This document shows positions 1 to 13,478 of a stretch of 20,348 nt of DNA, one piece after another; within the stretch, counting starts at the first letter, position 1, and every line of letters begins with the position of its first letter. Both the position numbers and the translations under genes were made by a program. The notes under the pieces are model-generated. The model saw only the letters and a list, made by a program, of their open reading frames with translations. It did not search any database and was not told where the DNA came from. The DNA comes from Perkinsus olseni (lineage: Eukaryota; Perkinsozoa; Perkinsida; Perkinsidae), in contig JABANP010000732.1 of NCBI GenBank assembly GCA_013115135.1, positions 1 to 20,348 on the forward strand. Direction: 5' to 3'.

Positions 1-980
1 CACCACCACCACGACACCACCACCACCACCACGGATAACCACCACCACCACCAGACACCACCACCACCACCACGGATCACCACCACCACCACTATCACCA
101 CTACCACGCATCACCACCACCACCACGGATACCACCACCACCATCGATCCACCATTTATACCACCACGACTACCACTTTCGACATCACGCCACCACCACG
201 CCACTACTACGCCACTACTACGCCACTACTACGCCAATTAATTACGCCACCACTACGCCAATTACCACGCCACTACTCACGCCACCACTACGCCAATCAC
301 TTCACGCCACCACCACGCCACTACTTCACGCCAATTACCACGCCACCACTCACGCCACCACCACGCCACCACTCACGCCACTCACTCACGCACACTCACC
401 ACGCCACCACCACGCCACTCACCACGCCACCACTCACGCCAATTACCACGCCACTACCACCACTCACGCCACTACTACGCCAATTACCACGCCACCACAC
501 GCCACTACTACGCCAATTACTCACGCCACACTACCACGCCACTCACTCACGCCACTACTACGCCACTACTACGCCACTACTACGCCACTACTACGCCACT
601 ACTACGCCACCACGACACTCACTCACGCCACCACCTACGCCACCACCACGCCACCACCACGCCACTCACTACGCACCACCACGCCACCACCACGCCACCA
701 CCACGCCACCACCACGCCACTCACCACGCCACCACCACGCCACCACCACGCCACTACCACGCCACTACTACGACACTACTACGACACTACTACGCCACTC
801 ACTACGCCACTCACTACGACCACCACGCACTACCACGACACTCACCACGCCACCACCACGCCACTCACTACGCCACTCACTCACGCCACTACTACGCCAC
901 TACTACGCCACTACTACGCCACTACTACGCCACTACTACGCCACTACTACGCCACTACTACGCCACTACTACGCCACTAC
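1..980. repeat. Degenerate CAC/GCC-rich satellite, left part of array
   Basis: The first 180 bases are almost pure CAC/ACC triplets with scattered GAC, GGA and CGG interruptions. From about 180 to 980 the dominant unit is 11 bp, of the form CGCCACTACTA, mixed with CGCCACCAC variants and short irregular inserts such as CAATTA and CACTCA. This is the least regular part of the array. No gene, RNA or mobile element is visible. The array reaches base 1, so it probably continues leftwards. Confidence 0.9.
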
Positions 981-2440
981 TACGACACTACTACGACACT
1001 ACTACGACACTACTACGACACTACTACGACACTACTACGACACTACTACGACACTACTACGACACTACTACGACACTACTACTCACGACACTACTACGAC
1101 ACTACTACGACACTACTACGACACTACTACGACACTACTACGACACTACTACGACACTACTACGACACTACTACGACACTACTACGACACTACTACGACA
1201 CTACTACGACACTACTACGACACTACTACGACACTACTACGACACTACTACGACACTACTACGACACTACTACGACACTACTACGACACTACTACGACAC
1301 TACTACGACACTACTACGACACTACTACGACACTACTACGACACTACTACGACACTACTACGACACTCACTACGACACTACTACGACACTACTACGACAC
1401 TACTACGACACTACTACGACACTCACTACGACACTACTACGACACTACTACGACACTACTACGACACTCACTACGACACTACTTCACGACACTACTACGA
1501 CACTACTACGACACTACTACGACACTACTACGACACTACTACGACACTACTACGACACTACTACGACACTACTACGACACTACTACGACACTACTACGAC
1601 ACTACTACGACACTACTACGACACTACTACGACACTACTACGACACTACTACGACACTACTACGACACTACTACGACACTACTACGACACTACTACGACA
1701 CTACTACGACACTACTACGACACTACTACGACACTACTACGACACTACTAATGACACTACTACGACACTACTACGACACTCACTACGACACTACTACGAC
1801 ACTACTACGACACTACTACGACACTACTACGACACTACTACTACGACACTACTACGACACTACTACGACACTACTACGACACTACTACGACACTACTACG
1901 ACACTACTACGACACTACTACGACACTACTACGACACTACTACGACACTACTACGACACTACTACTACGACACTACTACGACACTACTACGACACTACTA
2001 CGACACTACTACGACACTACTCACGACACTACTACGACACTACTACGACACCACTAATGACACTACTACTACGACACTACTACGACACTACTACGACACT
2101 ACTACGACACTACTACGACACTACCACGACACCACTACGACACTACTACGACACTACTACGACACCACTACGACACTACTACGACACTACTACGACACTA
2201 CTACGACACCACTACGACACTACTACGTGACACCACTACGACACTACTACGACACTACTACGACACTACCACGACACCACTACGACACTACTACGACACT
2301 ACTACTACGACACTACTACGACACTACTACGACACTACTACGACACTACTACTGACACTACTACGACACTACTACGACACTACTACGACACCACTACGAC
2401 ACTACTACGACACCACTACGACACCACTACGACACTACTA
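981..2440. repeat. 11-bp tandem satellite (CGACACTACTA)n
   Basis: A nearly homogeneous 11-bp unit, CGACACTACTA, repeats well over 100 times. It differs from the unit to its left by one base (GCC to GAC). Occasional units have an extra CTA, a CAC for CTA, or a TGA. Three units make 33 bp, so any frame lacking a stop gives a spurious repeating 11-residue peptide; the open frame at 1751-2230 is of this kind. Each unit holds one CpG. Confidence 0.95.
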
Positions 2441-3890
2441 CGACACTACTACTACGACACCACTACTACGACACTACTACTACGACACTACTACTACGAC
2501 ACTACTACTACGACACCACTACGACACTACTACGACACTACTCACGACACTACTACGACACTACTACGACACTACTACGACACTACTACGACTACTACTA
2601 CGACACCTCACTACTACGACACTACTACGACACCACTACTACGACACTACTACTACGACACTACTACTACGACACTCACTACGACACTACTACGACACTA
2701 CTACGACACTACTACGACACTACTACGACACTACTACGACACTACTACTACGACACTACTACTACGACACTACTACGCCACTACTACGCCACTACTACGA
2801 CACTACTACTACGACACTACTACTACGACACTACTACTACGACACTACTACTACGACACTACTACTACGACACTACTACTACGACACTACTACTACGACA
2901 CTACTACTACGACACTACTACTACGACACTACTACTACGCCACTACTACTACGACACCACTACTACTACTACTACTACTACTACGACACTACTACTACTA
3001 CTACTACTACTACGACACTACTACTACGACACTACTACTACGACACTACTACTACGACACTACTACTACGACACTACTACTACGACACTACTACTACTAC
3101 ACTACTACTACGACACTACTACTACGACACTACTACTACTACCACTACTACTACGACACTACTACTACGACACCACTACTACTACACTACTACTACTACG
3201 ACACTACTACTACGACACTACTACTACGACACTACTACTACGACACTACTACTACGACACTACTACTACGACACTACTACTACGACACTACTACTACGAC
3301 ACTACTACTACGACACTACTACTACGACACAACTACTACGACACAACTACTACGACACAACTACTACTACACTACTACTACGACACTACTACTACTACTA
3401 CTACTACTACGACACTACTACTACGACACTACTACTACGACACTACTACTACGACACTACTACTACGACACTACTACTACGACACTACTACTACGACACT
3501 ACTACTACGACACTACTACTACTACTACTACTACTACGACACTACTACTACGACACTACTACTACTACGACTACTACTACGACACTACTACTACTACTAC
3601 TACTACTACGACACTACTACTACTACTACTACTACTACGACACTACTACTACTACTACTACTACTACGACACCACTACTACTACTACTACTACGACACCA
3701 CTACTACTACTACTACTACTACGACACCACTACTACTACTACTACTACTACGACACCACTACTACTACTACTACTACTACGACACCACTACTACTACTAC
3801 TACTACTACGACACCACTACTACTACTACTACTACGACACCACTACTACTACTACTACTACTACGACACCACTACTACTACTACTACTAC

Positions 3891-3895
<5 letters not shown>
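2441..3895. repeat. 14-bp satellite with (CTA)n expansions
   Basis: The unit grows by one CTA triplet to 14 bp (CGACACTACTACTA). It alternates with the 11-bp form at about 2520-2740 and is dominant from 2740 to 3340. Beyond 3380 the CTA run inside the unit lengthens to between six and nine triplets and the junction changes from CGACACTA to CGACACCACTA. Unit growth therefore proceeds in steps of one CTA from left to right. There is no coding content. Confidence 0.9.
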
Positions 3896-5203
<1,308 letters not shown>

Positions 5204-5258
5204 TCATAACAACAACGCCCTTATCTATCTCATTACCGCTGTTGTTGTTTTCTGTCAG

Positions 5259-6882
5259 TTCCTGCACCGCGAGTATCTGAGACATTCCGGATCAGTTGAC
5301 AGAGGCAGACCATCAACAGTGGCATCATTATTATCACAAATACATCATACACAACAACAACATGAAGGTACTGAGGATAATAATATAACCCACAAGAGAG
5401 TAAACTCTCTGGCTCAACTATGATAATACTAACAGGTACTAAAGCGACTAATAATACAATGACTACAGTGCTTGGTGGTGGTAATACAACAACAGCAGGA
5501 GGTAGTAGTAGTAGTAATGATATGATATATCATTTAACGGCGGAGGAAGAAGAGGAGATAAACTTATCAAAAGCAGTGAGCTGGTTTGAACAACAACCAT
5601 CAATAAATGAGGTATGATAATGATCATCATCATCATCACAATATTATCAATACTACTAACAACAAGAATAAACGATTATTCTTTCAGGCACTTCGTCATT
5701 TAAAAGTTGGTAAGATCTTGTTGCCTGACACTGCACTTTTGGAACACTTTAATGATAAGAGTAGTACTGATGATGATGATGATGACGATGATGATGACAC
5801 TGTGATTGATGTTAGATTATAGTCCATCTCAACATCAACAACAAGAGCATGGGGATGTTACACAACGTCATGAAGGCGACGACGACGACGACGATGAGTT
5901 AAAAGCTCTTCAACTTGGTGATCTAGCAGCAACGTTATTGGATACATCTGATATGGGAGGGGATAAAGAAATAGAATTACATCATGTTAACAGACCTGAT
6001 GTTACCAAGATGTTACCGTAATAATAAAGCGACCACCGTAGTAGCAGCAGCAGCAGTCCATTGTTGTTGTTATCATTTTAAGATATAATCCACAAGAGGA
6101 CCAGGTCCTCAGTGGAGGTGTTGGATTGGTATCATCGTCGTCATCATCAACGACAGCGTATGGGAGGCAAGCGGCGGATGACCATCATCATCATCATCAT
6201 CATCGTAATCCTAAGAATGGCAAAAATGGTAGTGTTGACGAGGATGATATGATGATGATGATACCAATGATAATACAAACTGTACTCCAAGTACTGCCGA
6301 AGAGAGATCTTATGACAAGTACTAATCCCCGTACAATTGTACAACAATGCCTCTTGGTGTTATGATTGCCCATTATGTTGTTAGGCAATTATCAGTCAGT
6401 TGCAGAGGAGTGTGCGAAGACTATGAAGGCAATACCAATACTTAGAAAGGTTGATGATGACATACTTATTGACGTAATACACAATCATCATACTTTAACA
6501 ACAACAACAATTGACGCAGATTGATCGGACTACTCGTCAAAATGCGGAGTATCGGTTGGCCAAGAAAGATCAACCAGATGCAGTAAAGGGTAAACCATCA
6601 TCAGCAGCAGCAGCAGACCAGCAAGGATCTGCTGCGGCTGCTGCCATGACTGCTGCGGCAGTAACAGCAGCAAGCCAAGCACTAGGAGAGGCAACAGCAG
6701 TAATAAGCCATCAGCTGGTCTACCCTCCGTAGTACTTCCCTCAGGCCGTTGCTGGTGGTGGAGCGGATCATCGTCATCATCATCCATCCGTGGTTGTTAA
6801 GAAAGAAGAACCGAGTGATAGTAATTATCGTTGGAAACCCGTTCGTATACCATCCTCACGGACCAATCTCGGCAACAGATGA
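5259..6882 (+). CDS. Gene F copy 1, 5'-incomplete; tentative CstF-77/Rna14-like C-terminal part
   Basis: Eight exons join in one frame: 5259-5367, 5436-5611, 5688-5760, 5816-6017, 6083-6356, 6396-6473, 6520-6699 and 6745-6882 (410 codons including the TGA). The first listed exon follows a clear acceptor (TTCTGTCAG), so 5' exons must lie further upstream but are not visible; the satellite begins there. Visible features are an acidic D run, then RPDVTKMLPYNP, a His-rich loop, a predicted helical stretch AEECAKTMKAIPILRKV, an Ala/Gln tract, and a basic tail ending RTNLGNR. The RPD...M-L-P-Y-P motif, preceded by ELKAL and followed by GG and LP segments, resembles the region after the HAT repeats of CstF-77 (CSTF3/Rna14), a mRNA 3'-end processing factor. 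The resemblance is short and from memory, so the assignment is weak. Exon structure is supported by two copies with identical splice sites. The frame stops at 6363 (TGA) and 6730 (TAG) fall inside introns of 39 and 45 bp. Confidence 0.6.
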
Positions 6883-6921
6883 ACGTTACTATCACTACTA
6901 CTAGTAGTGTTGTGTTCATGG

Positions 6922-7258
6922 AGTACCATTACTAGTAGTGTCGTCGTTCAACTACCACTACTGCCATTACTAGTAGTGTCGGCGTTCTACTACTACTACT
7001 GCCATTACTAGTAGTGTCGTCGTTCAACTACTACTACTGCCATTACTAGTAGTGTCGTCGTTCAACTACTACTACTGCCATTACTAGTAGTGTCGTCGTT
7101 CAACTACTACTACTGCCATTACTAGTAGTGTCGTCGTTCTACTACTACTGCCATTACTAGTAGTGTCGTCGTTCTACTACTACTACTGCCATTACTAGTA
7201 GTGTCGTCGTTCTACTACTACTACTGCCATTACTAGTAGTGTCGTCCTTCAACTACTG
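6922..7258. repeat. Palindromic minisatellite, 9 units of about 34-38 bp
   Basis: Nine units each contain CATTACTAGTAGTGTCG followed by TCGTTC, optional AA and (CTA)n CTGC. A degenerate tenth unit precedes at about 6892. Each unit holds a self-complementary CTACTAGTAG-like core, and ACTACT upstream can pair with AGTAGT, giving a small hairpin per unit. The array sits between the stop of gene F (6882) and the stop of CPAP (7428), that is, between convergent 3' ends. Copy 2 preserves the same nine units. Confidence 0.9.
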
Positions 7259-7427
7259 CCCTACTGGAGTTCGTAACTCAATAGGTGTGGATAGGAGATG
7301 ATTGTGATTAATTATACAATAAGTAATACGCTTCATAAAATGATAATAATAATGAACTTGTGGCAGAATGATGAGGATGGACATGGTCATGGGGGATGCA
7401 GCAAGAATGATAACCTCTTCTCTTGCA

Positions 7428-10187
7428 TCATTCTTTTCTTATCCTCTTCGTAATACCACTAGGGAAGTGTATTTCCTTGCTCCCATCCGTGTAATGGTAT
7501 TCCTAAAGTCGAACTACTACATGCTTGCTGCTACTACTACTACTACTACTACGACCGCTCACCTTCTGTCCAGTATTAAATATGAATATATCCGTACCAT
7601 CTGGTAATGTCTTCTGTTTTGTACCACCATCAGCATACCAATATAATTCAATACCATTATTAATTTTACTTCTTATATCACCATTGGGCAGGTACGTGCG
7701 TGATACTAATGATATATTATCACTACCATCAACCGTAGTACACGACTGATGAGTGTCCGATGGGGGCCATACAACTTTCTTCAAACCAGTAGAAAATGTG
7801 ACCGTTCTAATGCCCGTAGAATATACTCTGTCACACCGCTTACCATCATCTCTAATATTCTCCGAGATCACTCCACCATAACAATTATCATCATCATCAT
7901 TATAACCATAATAATAATGAGAGTAATCATCAACGTCGTGACTACTAACGTGGAGAGTAATTGGATCCTGGTTCCCTTCAGCGGGCTGGGAAGTTGATGA
8001 GGATGTTGACGAGGCAGTAGTAGCGGCTGCAGCGTGATGATGATGATGATGAGCATCATCATCATCTCCATTATGACTATGATGCAAATGATGTGATGGA
8101 AGATCGTAGAGCTTAGTAGTATTATATTTTGGGTGGGCACCAGCAGCAGCGGCGGCAGAGATGCGCCGATAAGCGTCGATTCCGGTGTGACTTATGCTGA
8201 TCAAAATGATGATGATAATAGCACCCTGTTGATATTACCTGTCATTATTATCATTTATAACGCCATCTTTGATCTTCCCTTTTCTCTTTCCATTTTTGAT
8301 CATTCCAGCGGCGGCGCCGCCATAATTGACATCATCATCATCATCGCCGCCGCCGCCGCCGCCCTCACCACCTTTATTCCCAATGACATCGTTCAACCAT
8401 CTTTCTTTACTTCGTTTCAACTGATTGAGACAACAAGCGATAACCTCATCCTCTTAACCTACTCGACATCATCATCGTCGTGTATGGAGGCATTAACTAC
8501 ACATATACTTACCTCATCAACTAAGTGCTTATTTTTCATTTGTATTTCCATTATCACGGTATGTAACCTTTTGATCTCCAATTCCCCTTTTCTTGTTTTA
8601 CTATCCATTTCTACTTCTAATTTCTCTATCTTTTCCCTCAGCATTCTCTCTTCGTCCTTCCATTTAACCTACCAGTATCCTTATAATATTCCCACCACCA
8701 CCACCACCACTGCTCCCACCTGCTGTGTAGTAAGTTGCCTGTTTCTATCCTTCTCTTCTTGAAACCTTTTCCTTTCCCTTTTCAAAGCCAACCTATCCTC
8801 ATCAATTTCCTTTCTAATATCATCTGCTTCTTCCTTTGCTCTGTCCCTGTAAACTCATGATAGTAATACCGGTTGAATCATCTCTAAGATCATCACTAGT
8901 ATGATCATCATCGCTATCATTACCTTATCCCTCGTGCTTCCTGTAATAAATTCTCTCTCTCTATCCGTAATGTTTTGCACACTTCGTTCTCCTTAGTGAA
9001 CCTTAGTACGTCAATAACACTAACAAGAAGAAGAAGACCCATCACCACGATCATGAGTCATCTATTATTTCCTTGATGATGATACTATGTTTATGACCTC
9101 TGAATTTGTTGATCTAATAATGTGAGCTTCTCCTTTAATAACTTGCCCCCTTCATCATCATCATCACCCACCCTCCGATGGTATCCTCCTCCCCCTCCAT
9201 GTCTCATTGTCGCTTCTGTCTGCAGCAGCAGCAGCAGCAGCACAGTATGTTGATGAGTATTATTGCATGAGGAGTCTCACCACTCCTGCTGCTGGTACTG
9301 GTGGTGCTGGTCCTCTGTTGTTGTTGTTGCCATATATAAGGGCAGCAACAGCATCCCCCTCCCAATGCGCCGATAATACTTTACTACTACTCCTACTGCT
9401 AACACCGTCATCATGACCATTCTTCACATTATTGATGATGACATCATCACTTGACTGTCGGCGGCGGCGGCGGGCACCTGTGGTTGAAGAGTCTAAGTTT
9501 ACACTATGCCCGATGTTACTACCAGACTCATCCTCTTGTACAATGATATCAGCATTATTATCATTATAACCACCTACCACACTCTTCCGCAATGATGATG
9601 ATGATGATGATATCTTATTATTCCCATACTGATTAGTATCTTGTATATGATAATCATATAAATAACAATAGTCATCATCATCATCATCATCAGTGGTATT
9701 ATTATTATTGTCCAAACCGTAATCATTATCATCATCATTGGCAACCTCTGTTGCAGATGTTCCACCATCCTCGCATGCATCATCATGATGATGATGATGC
9801 AGACCTCCCCTAATGGTGGGAAGTGCGGTCTTCGGTGGTAACACTACCACCGATGATGGAGGTATTAATGGAGTATCACTATTGCCCTGCCCCTCCTCCT
9901 CCTCCTCCTCCTCCTGCTGCTGCGGCTGGCGCCTCTTGTTGTTACTACTACTAATACCAGTATCATCAATAGACAGCCCTGCACATAGAGATCTCAGAGT
10001 AGTACTACCAAGTGCCTAGCAATATAACGATATTACTTCTATTATTAGTCCGTATTATCGTTGTTGTGGATCGATGTTTATTCTTCGTCCTGTTATTAGT
10101 ACTATCATTCGGTGCGATATTAGTAGGGCCACGGCCTTTAGACGAAGTTTTAGGAGGTATGTAACTCCTCGGCATCCTCGAACCTGC

Positions 10188-10221
<34 letters not shown>

Positions 10222-10485
10222 GTCAACAACAACAACAACAACAACAACAATACTACCACCATCGATCGACTGAGATAGAGTATTACCCTTCTTTAAGAAT
10301 GGACGGGGTTCGCAGTGATTATGCTTATCACTACCACACTTCTCCTTAATTTCATCATCACCGCCCTTTGATGCTACCCTGTTGTTCTGCAATCCATTGC
10401 CTTCATTGTCGTATTTGATCATCATATAAGAGAGATCACTAACATAACAACAAGAGGAACCCTCAGGAGTATTATAACTAAACAT
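7428..10485 (-). CDS. CENPJ: CPAP/SAS-4 family centriolar protein with TCP10 C-terminal domain
   Basis: CPAP (CENPJ/SAS-4) builds the centriole wall and ties tubulin to the cartwheel. Ten exons read in one frame from the 5' end: 10485-10257, 10183-10037, 9978-9281, 9219-9098, 9019-8924, 8846-8720, 8668-8513, 8420-8239, 8196-7563 and 7502-7428 (821 residues). Residues about 1-380 are low complexity with D, H, N, Q, S and E tracts. About 383-545 is a charged coiled coil, with stretches such as LREKIEKLEVEMDSK. About 695-818 is the TCP10 (G-box) domain: beta-strand repeats with turn glycines, for example YLPNGDIRSKINNGIELYWY, TLPDGTDIFIF and, across the last intron, YTDGSKEIHFPSGITKRIRK. The coiled coil followed by a C-terminal TCP10 domain is the family architecture; the tubulin-binding motif is not recognisable. 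The start is uncertain: ATG at 10485 (MFSYNTPEG) or at 10554, only 2 bp after the RPB7 stop. An alternative intron within 9281-9400 is possible. Confidence 0.88.
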
Positions 10486-10556
10486 GATGATAAGAATACT
10501 AATGATACTGGTAGTAGTTGCTGCTGCTGTTGCTGTTGTCATCGGCAGCATCATTA

Positions 10557-11409
10557 TTATTCATCAATAGTATGTGGTAATAAATGACCTTGTTGTTGTT
10601 GTGGTAGAATAGTAGTATTGGCACTACTACCACTACTACCTCCTATTATACTAGTATTGGGTAATGCAGGGGCGATACTTGGTCCAAGGTAATCAGCATT
10701 AATAGTACCAATAGCAAAGAGTTGATTCCCATCTCTCCGTACCCCCATTATACGTACTCGTACCTAACTTGTACCACTAAGTGTACAACAATGATACTAC
10801 TACTTCTACTACTACTACCTCAGAGTCTTGTTGTATAACCACAGTTTGATCAGCATCACTGTAGCATACTGGTGTCGCAGTCTCACGGAATATCACATCA
10901 TCAGGCATACTCTAAGTATAATAATGACCCAATGGTGTTGATGATGATGGTATTACACTTCGTGATACGAACACCTTCATCGGGCCAAAATACGCGAAGA
11001 ATCCTAATTTACTAACCTCACTAACCCAGCAATCCATAACCTAACAACAACAATGATTTACCCATGTTTTGGTATTGGTATTGGTGTTATTACCTCATTT
11101 TTAAAGGGTCTAAAGACAATACCCTGGAATATGACGTTAACTAATGCCATACCCGTACCATCTTGTATTTTAGGCTTGGATTTATCAATGATATTTATGA
11201 TATGTACAATAGTACCATCATGATTCTTAGATAGACTCCCCTCCAGTTCAAGACGTAATTGTGTGTCCAATCTCTGATCAATCAACAACAAGAAGAATGA
11301 TTATCATCAACATCATTCTTGCTGTTGGTGTTATTACCATATCAAACATTGGACCAAGGTCACTTGGTTTCATAGCCACTGTTTTATTATCGGTTAATAC
11401 GAAATACAT
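10557..11409 (-). CDS. RPB7: RNA polymerase II subunit RPB7
   Basis: RPB7 pairs with RPB4 to form the stalk of RNA polymerase II and binds nascent RNA. Five exons read in one frame: 11409-11338, 11273-11094, 11040-10957, 10911-10819 and 10763-10557 (211 residues). The N-terminal half has the RNP-like fold ending in GIVFRPFKNE (residues 75-84), a hallmark of the family. The OB/S1 half begins with VMDCWVSEVSKLGFFAYFGP, has VFVSRS before the next junction, and closes with FAIGTINADYLGP (159-171). The usual protein is about 170 residues and ends near there; this one continues for about 40 residues rich in S, G, N and Q. Paralogues RPC8 and RPA43 were considered, but FRPFKNE plus FAIGT..DYLG fits RPB7 best. 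The gene shares its 5' region with the divergent gene at 11547 and is followed very closely by CPAP. Confidence 0.92.
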
Positions 11410-11546
11410 AACAACAACAACAACACTACCACAACAACAACAACAACAACAACTACATAGGTATCATAGCCTTAAGGAAATGCAAGTGCGCAAGAGTTGA
11501 TATACTTCGTCGTCGTCATCGTCGTCAAGGGTTGCTCACTACCCTG
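11410..11546. promoter_or_regulatory. Probable bidirectional promoter and 5' leader region
   Basis: This 137-bp gap separates the RPB7 start (minus) from the start of the membrane-protein gene (plus). It holds an (AAC)n run next to the RPB7 ATG, which would be a GTT-rich leader of that gene, and a CGTCGTCGTC run near the plus-strand start. I see no convincing TATA box. The role is inferred from the divergent layout and the lack of other space for promoters. Confidence 0.5.
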
Positions 11547-12030
11547 ATGATACGTAGGAGTGGTATTAGATTATTCGCTGCATTCTGGGAGACTGGGTAT
11601 AATAAGCCCGGTAAAAGGAGGATATTCGAGAAGAACTTTGGGCTATTGTAATAATACGCCAACTACTACTACCACACCACCATTGGTGTTGTTGTTGTTG
11701 TTAGTTTTATATACTTTGGATTCCTGTGCCCAACATTGATGACAATATTTGGATCGAATCCAAAGTTATTATTATGGTTTATGGAGGAGTATAGACCATT
11801 AGAATACCCACCTCGATCTGATCCCAGTATCATTAATGAGATTATGATGGACAGAGAACCCAGTACATCTAGCATAGAAGCGTAATAACAACATCAACTA
11901 CTACTACTACCTCCACACCATAGGTAGGTACGAGAAGGAGGGTTTGGATGAATTGTATTCTCATGCACTTCGGAATAAGAAGAAACAACAACAGCAGCAG
12001 ATTGATAATAATACTACTTCGTCACCATGA
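11547..12030 (+). CDS. Small single-pass membrane protein, unknown function
   Basis: Three exons (11547-11647, 11705-11881, 11928-12030) give 126 residues. The introns are 57 and 46 bp and both start GTAATA. The N-terminus is basic and amphipathic (MIRRSGIRLFAAFW), followed by a basic stretch GKRRIFEKN and one strong membrane segment, GLLFFIYFGFLCPTLMTIFG (residues 32-51). The rest is polar, with YEKEGLDELYSHALRNKKK and a Q run near the end. A basic N-terminus plus one membrane helix would suit a mitochondrial inner-membrane or ER protein, but I do not recognise the family. The start is the first in-frame ATG; the frame is open upstream without one. It is the first gene of a plus-strand cluster. 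Confidence 0.72.
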
Positions 12031-12109
12031 GACCGCATCGTTTCGTTATTATCCGTCATGTTAGTGATGAGTATTAATAATCGATGTTGTTGATAGTAGT
12101 ATTGTTGTC

Positions 12110-13478
12110 ATGAGTGAGTATTCTAATAATGACCTAGCACCCCCGAGTAAGGATGAGCTTAAGAAGTTGGATAATCAACTACAGACATGGATGATACAGA
12201 ATCGGTGATAACAACAACAACAACAACTGCTGCTATTGTTGCTATCAGTGTTGTTATTACCAGTCTGCTGATGCTGCTGATGCTTGTTGTTGTTGCTGTT
12301 GTTGTTAGTATTATATTATCACCATACGAGCGTGCTCCGATATGGAGACGTAATAATTATGGTTTAACTTTTGGTGCCATGGCGGGTGTATCAACCTTTT
12401 TTATGTGGAAGAATATCTTCAATACTACCATTACCACATCATCATCGACTGCCACAACAACAACAGCAGCAGCAGGAAGAAGGATATTCAGTGGTAATAA
12501 ACCTACCGACAGTGTTAATATTACTACTAACATTAGTAGTACAGGTAGTACATCTAGCAGTGGTGCTCTTACTACTACCATACCCGCCATTATACCAGCC
12601 ACTATCATGTTTGCTATCACTAGTAGGGTTATTCAGAATACAATAATGATATCATCATGTTATGATGATGTATTAAAACAGGTAATGTCTCTATTACAAC
12701 TACTACAGCCATTATCCTACTGTTGTTAATATCCTCAGAATACTAACCTAGGGTATATGTGTCGAACCTTTCTTGGACAAATAAGAGGTAGTACTGTAGG
12801 AGGAGGGACAACACCATCGGCACTAGACGACGATGCTATAGTGCCACCATCACCACCATCACCAATCACCCCACCAGCCACACCATGTAATAGTACATCC
12901 TCAGTCTTGTTAATCATCATTATCTACTACTACCACAGATGGTGGTACTAACAACATCAATCAACATACTAACACATCACCGACGACAAATACTACTAGT
13001 ACCACCAATTCTGGATGGTTTTATCAACAACAACAACAATCCCCCTTTACCGATGGCACGCCGATGCCACCACAACCATCATCAACAGGTATTGATGACA
13101 CTACCCGTGTTGTAGTCATACATGATTGTAGGTCCTCGTCCTACTATCAATAGGAGTGGTGATGCTGCTGCCCCTAGTACTCCGATGCCATTAAACCCAA
13201 TACAGCAAAGGTTATTGGTCAATCAGAGATTGACCGTTGATGATGATGACGATGATCATCATCAAAGGGGGGTTGATCAAGGGGAAGAGCTTCGTCGTCG
13301 TCGTGATGCAGATGTGAAGTCATCAGGCAATAATTTCTATGATACTAATGCTTGGGGTGAACCGTACAATCCACCACCACCATCACCACCATCTGATCAA
13401 CACCAACATCATCATCATCATCATCAGACTTGGGATGATATCAGGGCGTCCAATGCATCTTCTAGGGCAGCAGGATAA
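12110..13478 (+). CDS. OCIA-domain-like membrane protein (tentative)
   Basis: Five exons (12110-12204, 12309-12681, 12739-12886, 12939-13088, 13132-13478) give 370 residues. It starts MSEYSNNDLAPPSKDELKKL. The core has YERAPIWRRNN, a membrane segment GLTFGAMAGVSTFFMW (about 50-65), a T/S-rich loop, a second segment TTIPAIIPATIMFAITSRVI (about 120-139), then CYDDVLKQNTNLGYMCR. Two membrane helices followed by a Cys-containing helix and N..LG is the plan of the OCIA domain (OCIAD1/2, endosomal and mitochondrial proteins). The C-terminal part is a disordered P/H/D-rich tail ending near TWDDIRASN, also like the OCIAD tail. A rival acceptor at 12751 would end the protein at 12784 (166 residues); I prefer 12738 because it keeps 200 more codons open across three further introns. 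A 39-bp stretch at 12789-12827 could be an optional intron. The gap from the upstream stop is 79 bp. Confidence 0.6.

Noticed and set aside
1751..2230. Open frame of 159 codons in the satellite
   Set aside because: Pure consequence of an 11-bp repeat without stops in that frame; the peptide repeats every 11 residues and has no independent signal.
6363..6365. In-frame TGA in gene F suggesting stop-codon reassignment
   Set aside because: It lies inside a 39-bp GT-AG intron (6357-6395) whose removal keeps the frame; other TGA codons end genes normally.
6922..7258. Minisatellite as a CRISPR array
   Set aside because: Units are contiguous with no unique spacers, lie between eukaryotic genes, and vary only by CTA number.
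8133..8762. 209-codon plus-strand open frame rich in I, S and T
   Set aside because: It is the antisense of CPAP exons and introns; the minus strand carries the coiled coil and TCP10 domain.
10912..10956. In-frame TAG after a VFVSRSVIPSS stretch in RPB7
   Set aside because: A 45-bp GTAATA...TTAG intron spans it, and splicing gives VFVSRSSMPDD, which fits RPB7 better.
12187..12729. Single-exon reading of the OCIA-like gene from 12187
   Set aside because: It starts inside the first intron with a GTT/CTG-run hydrophobic stretch; splicing 12204 to 12309 gives a better N-terminus and continues the frame.
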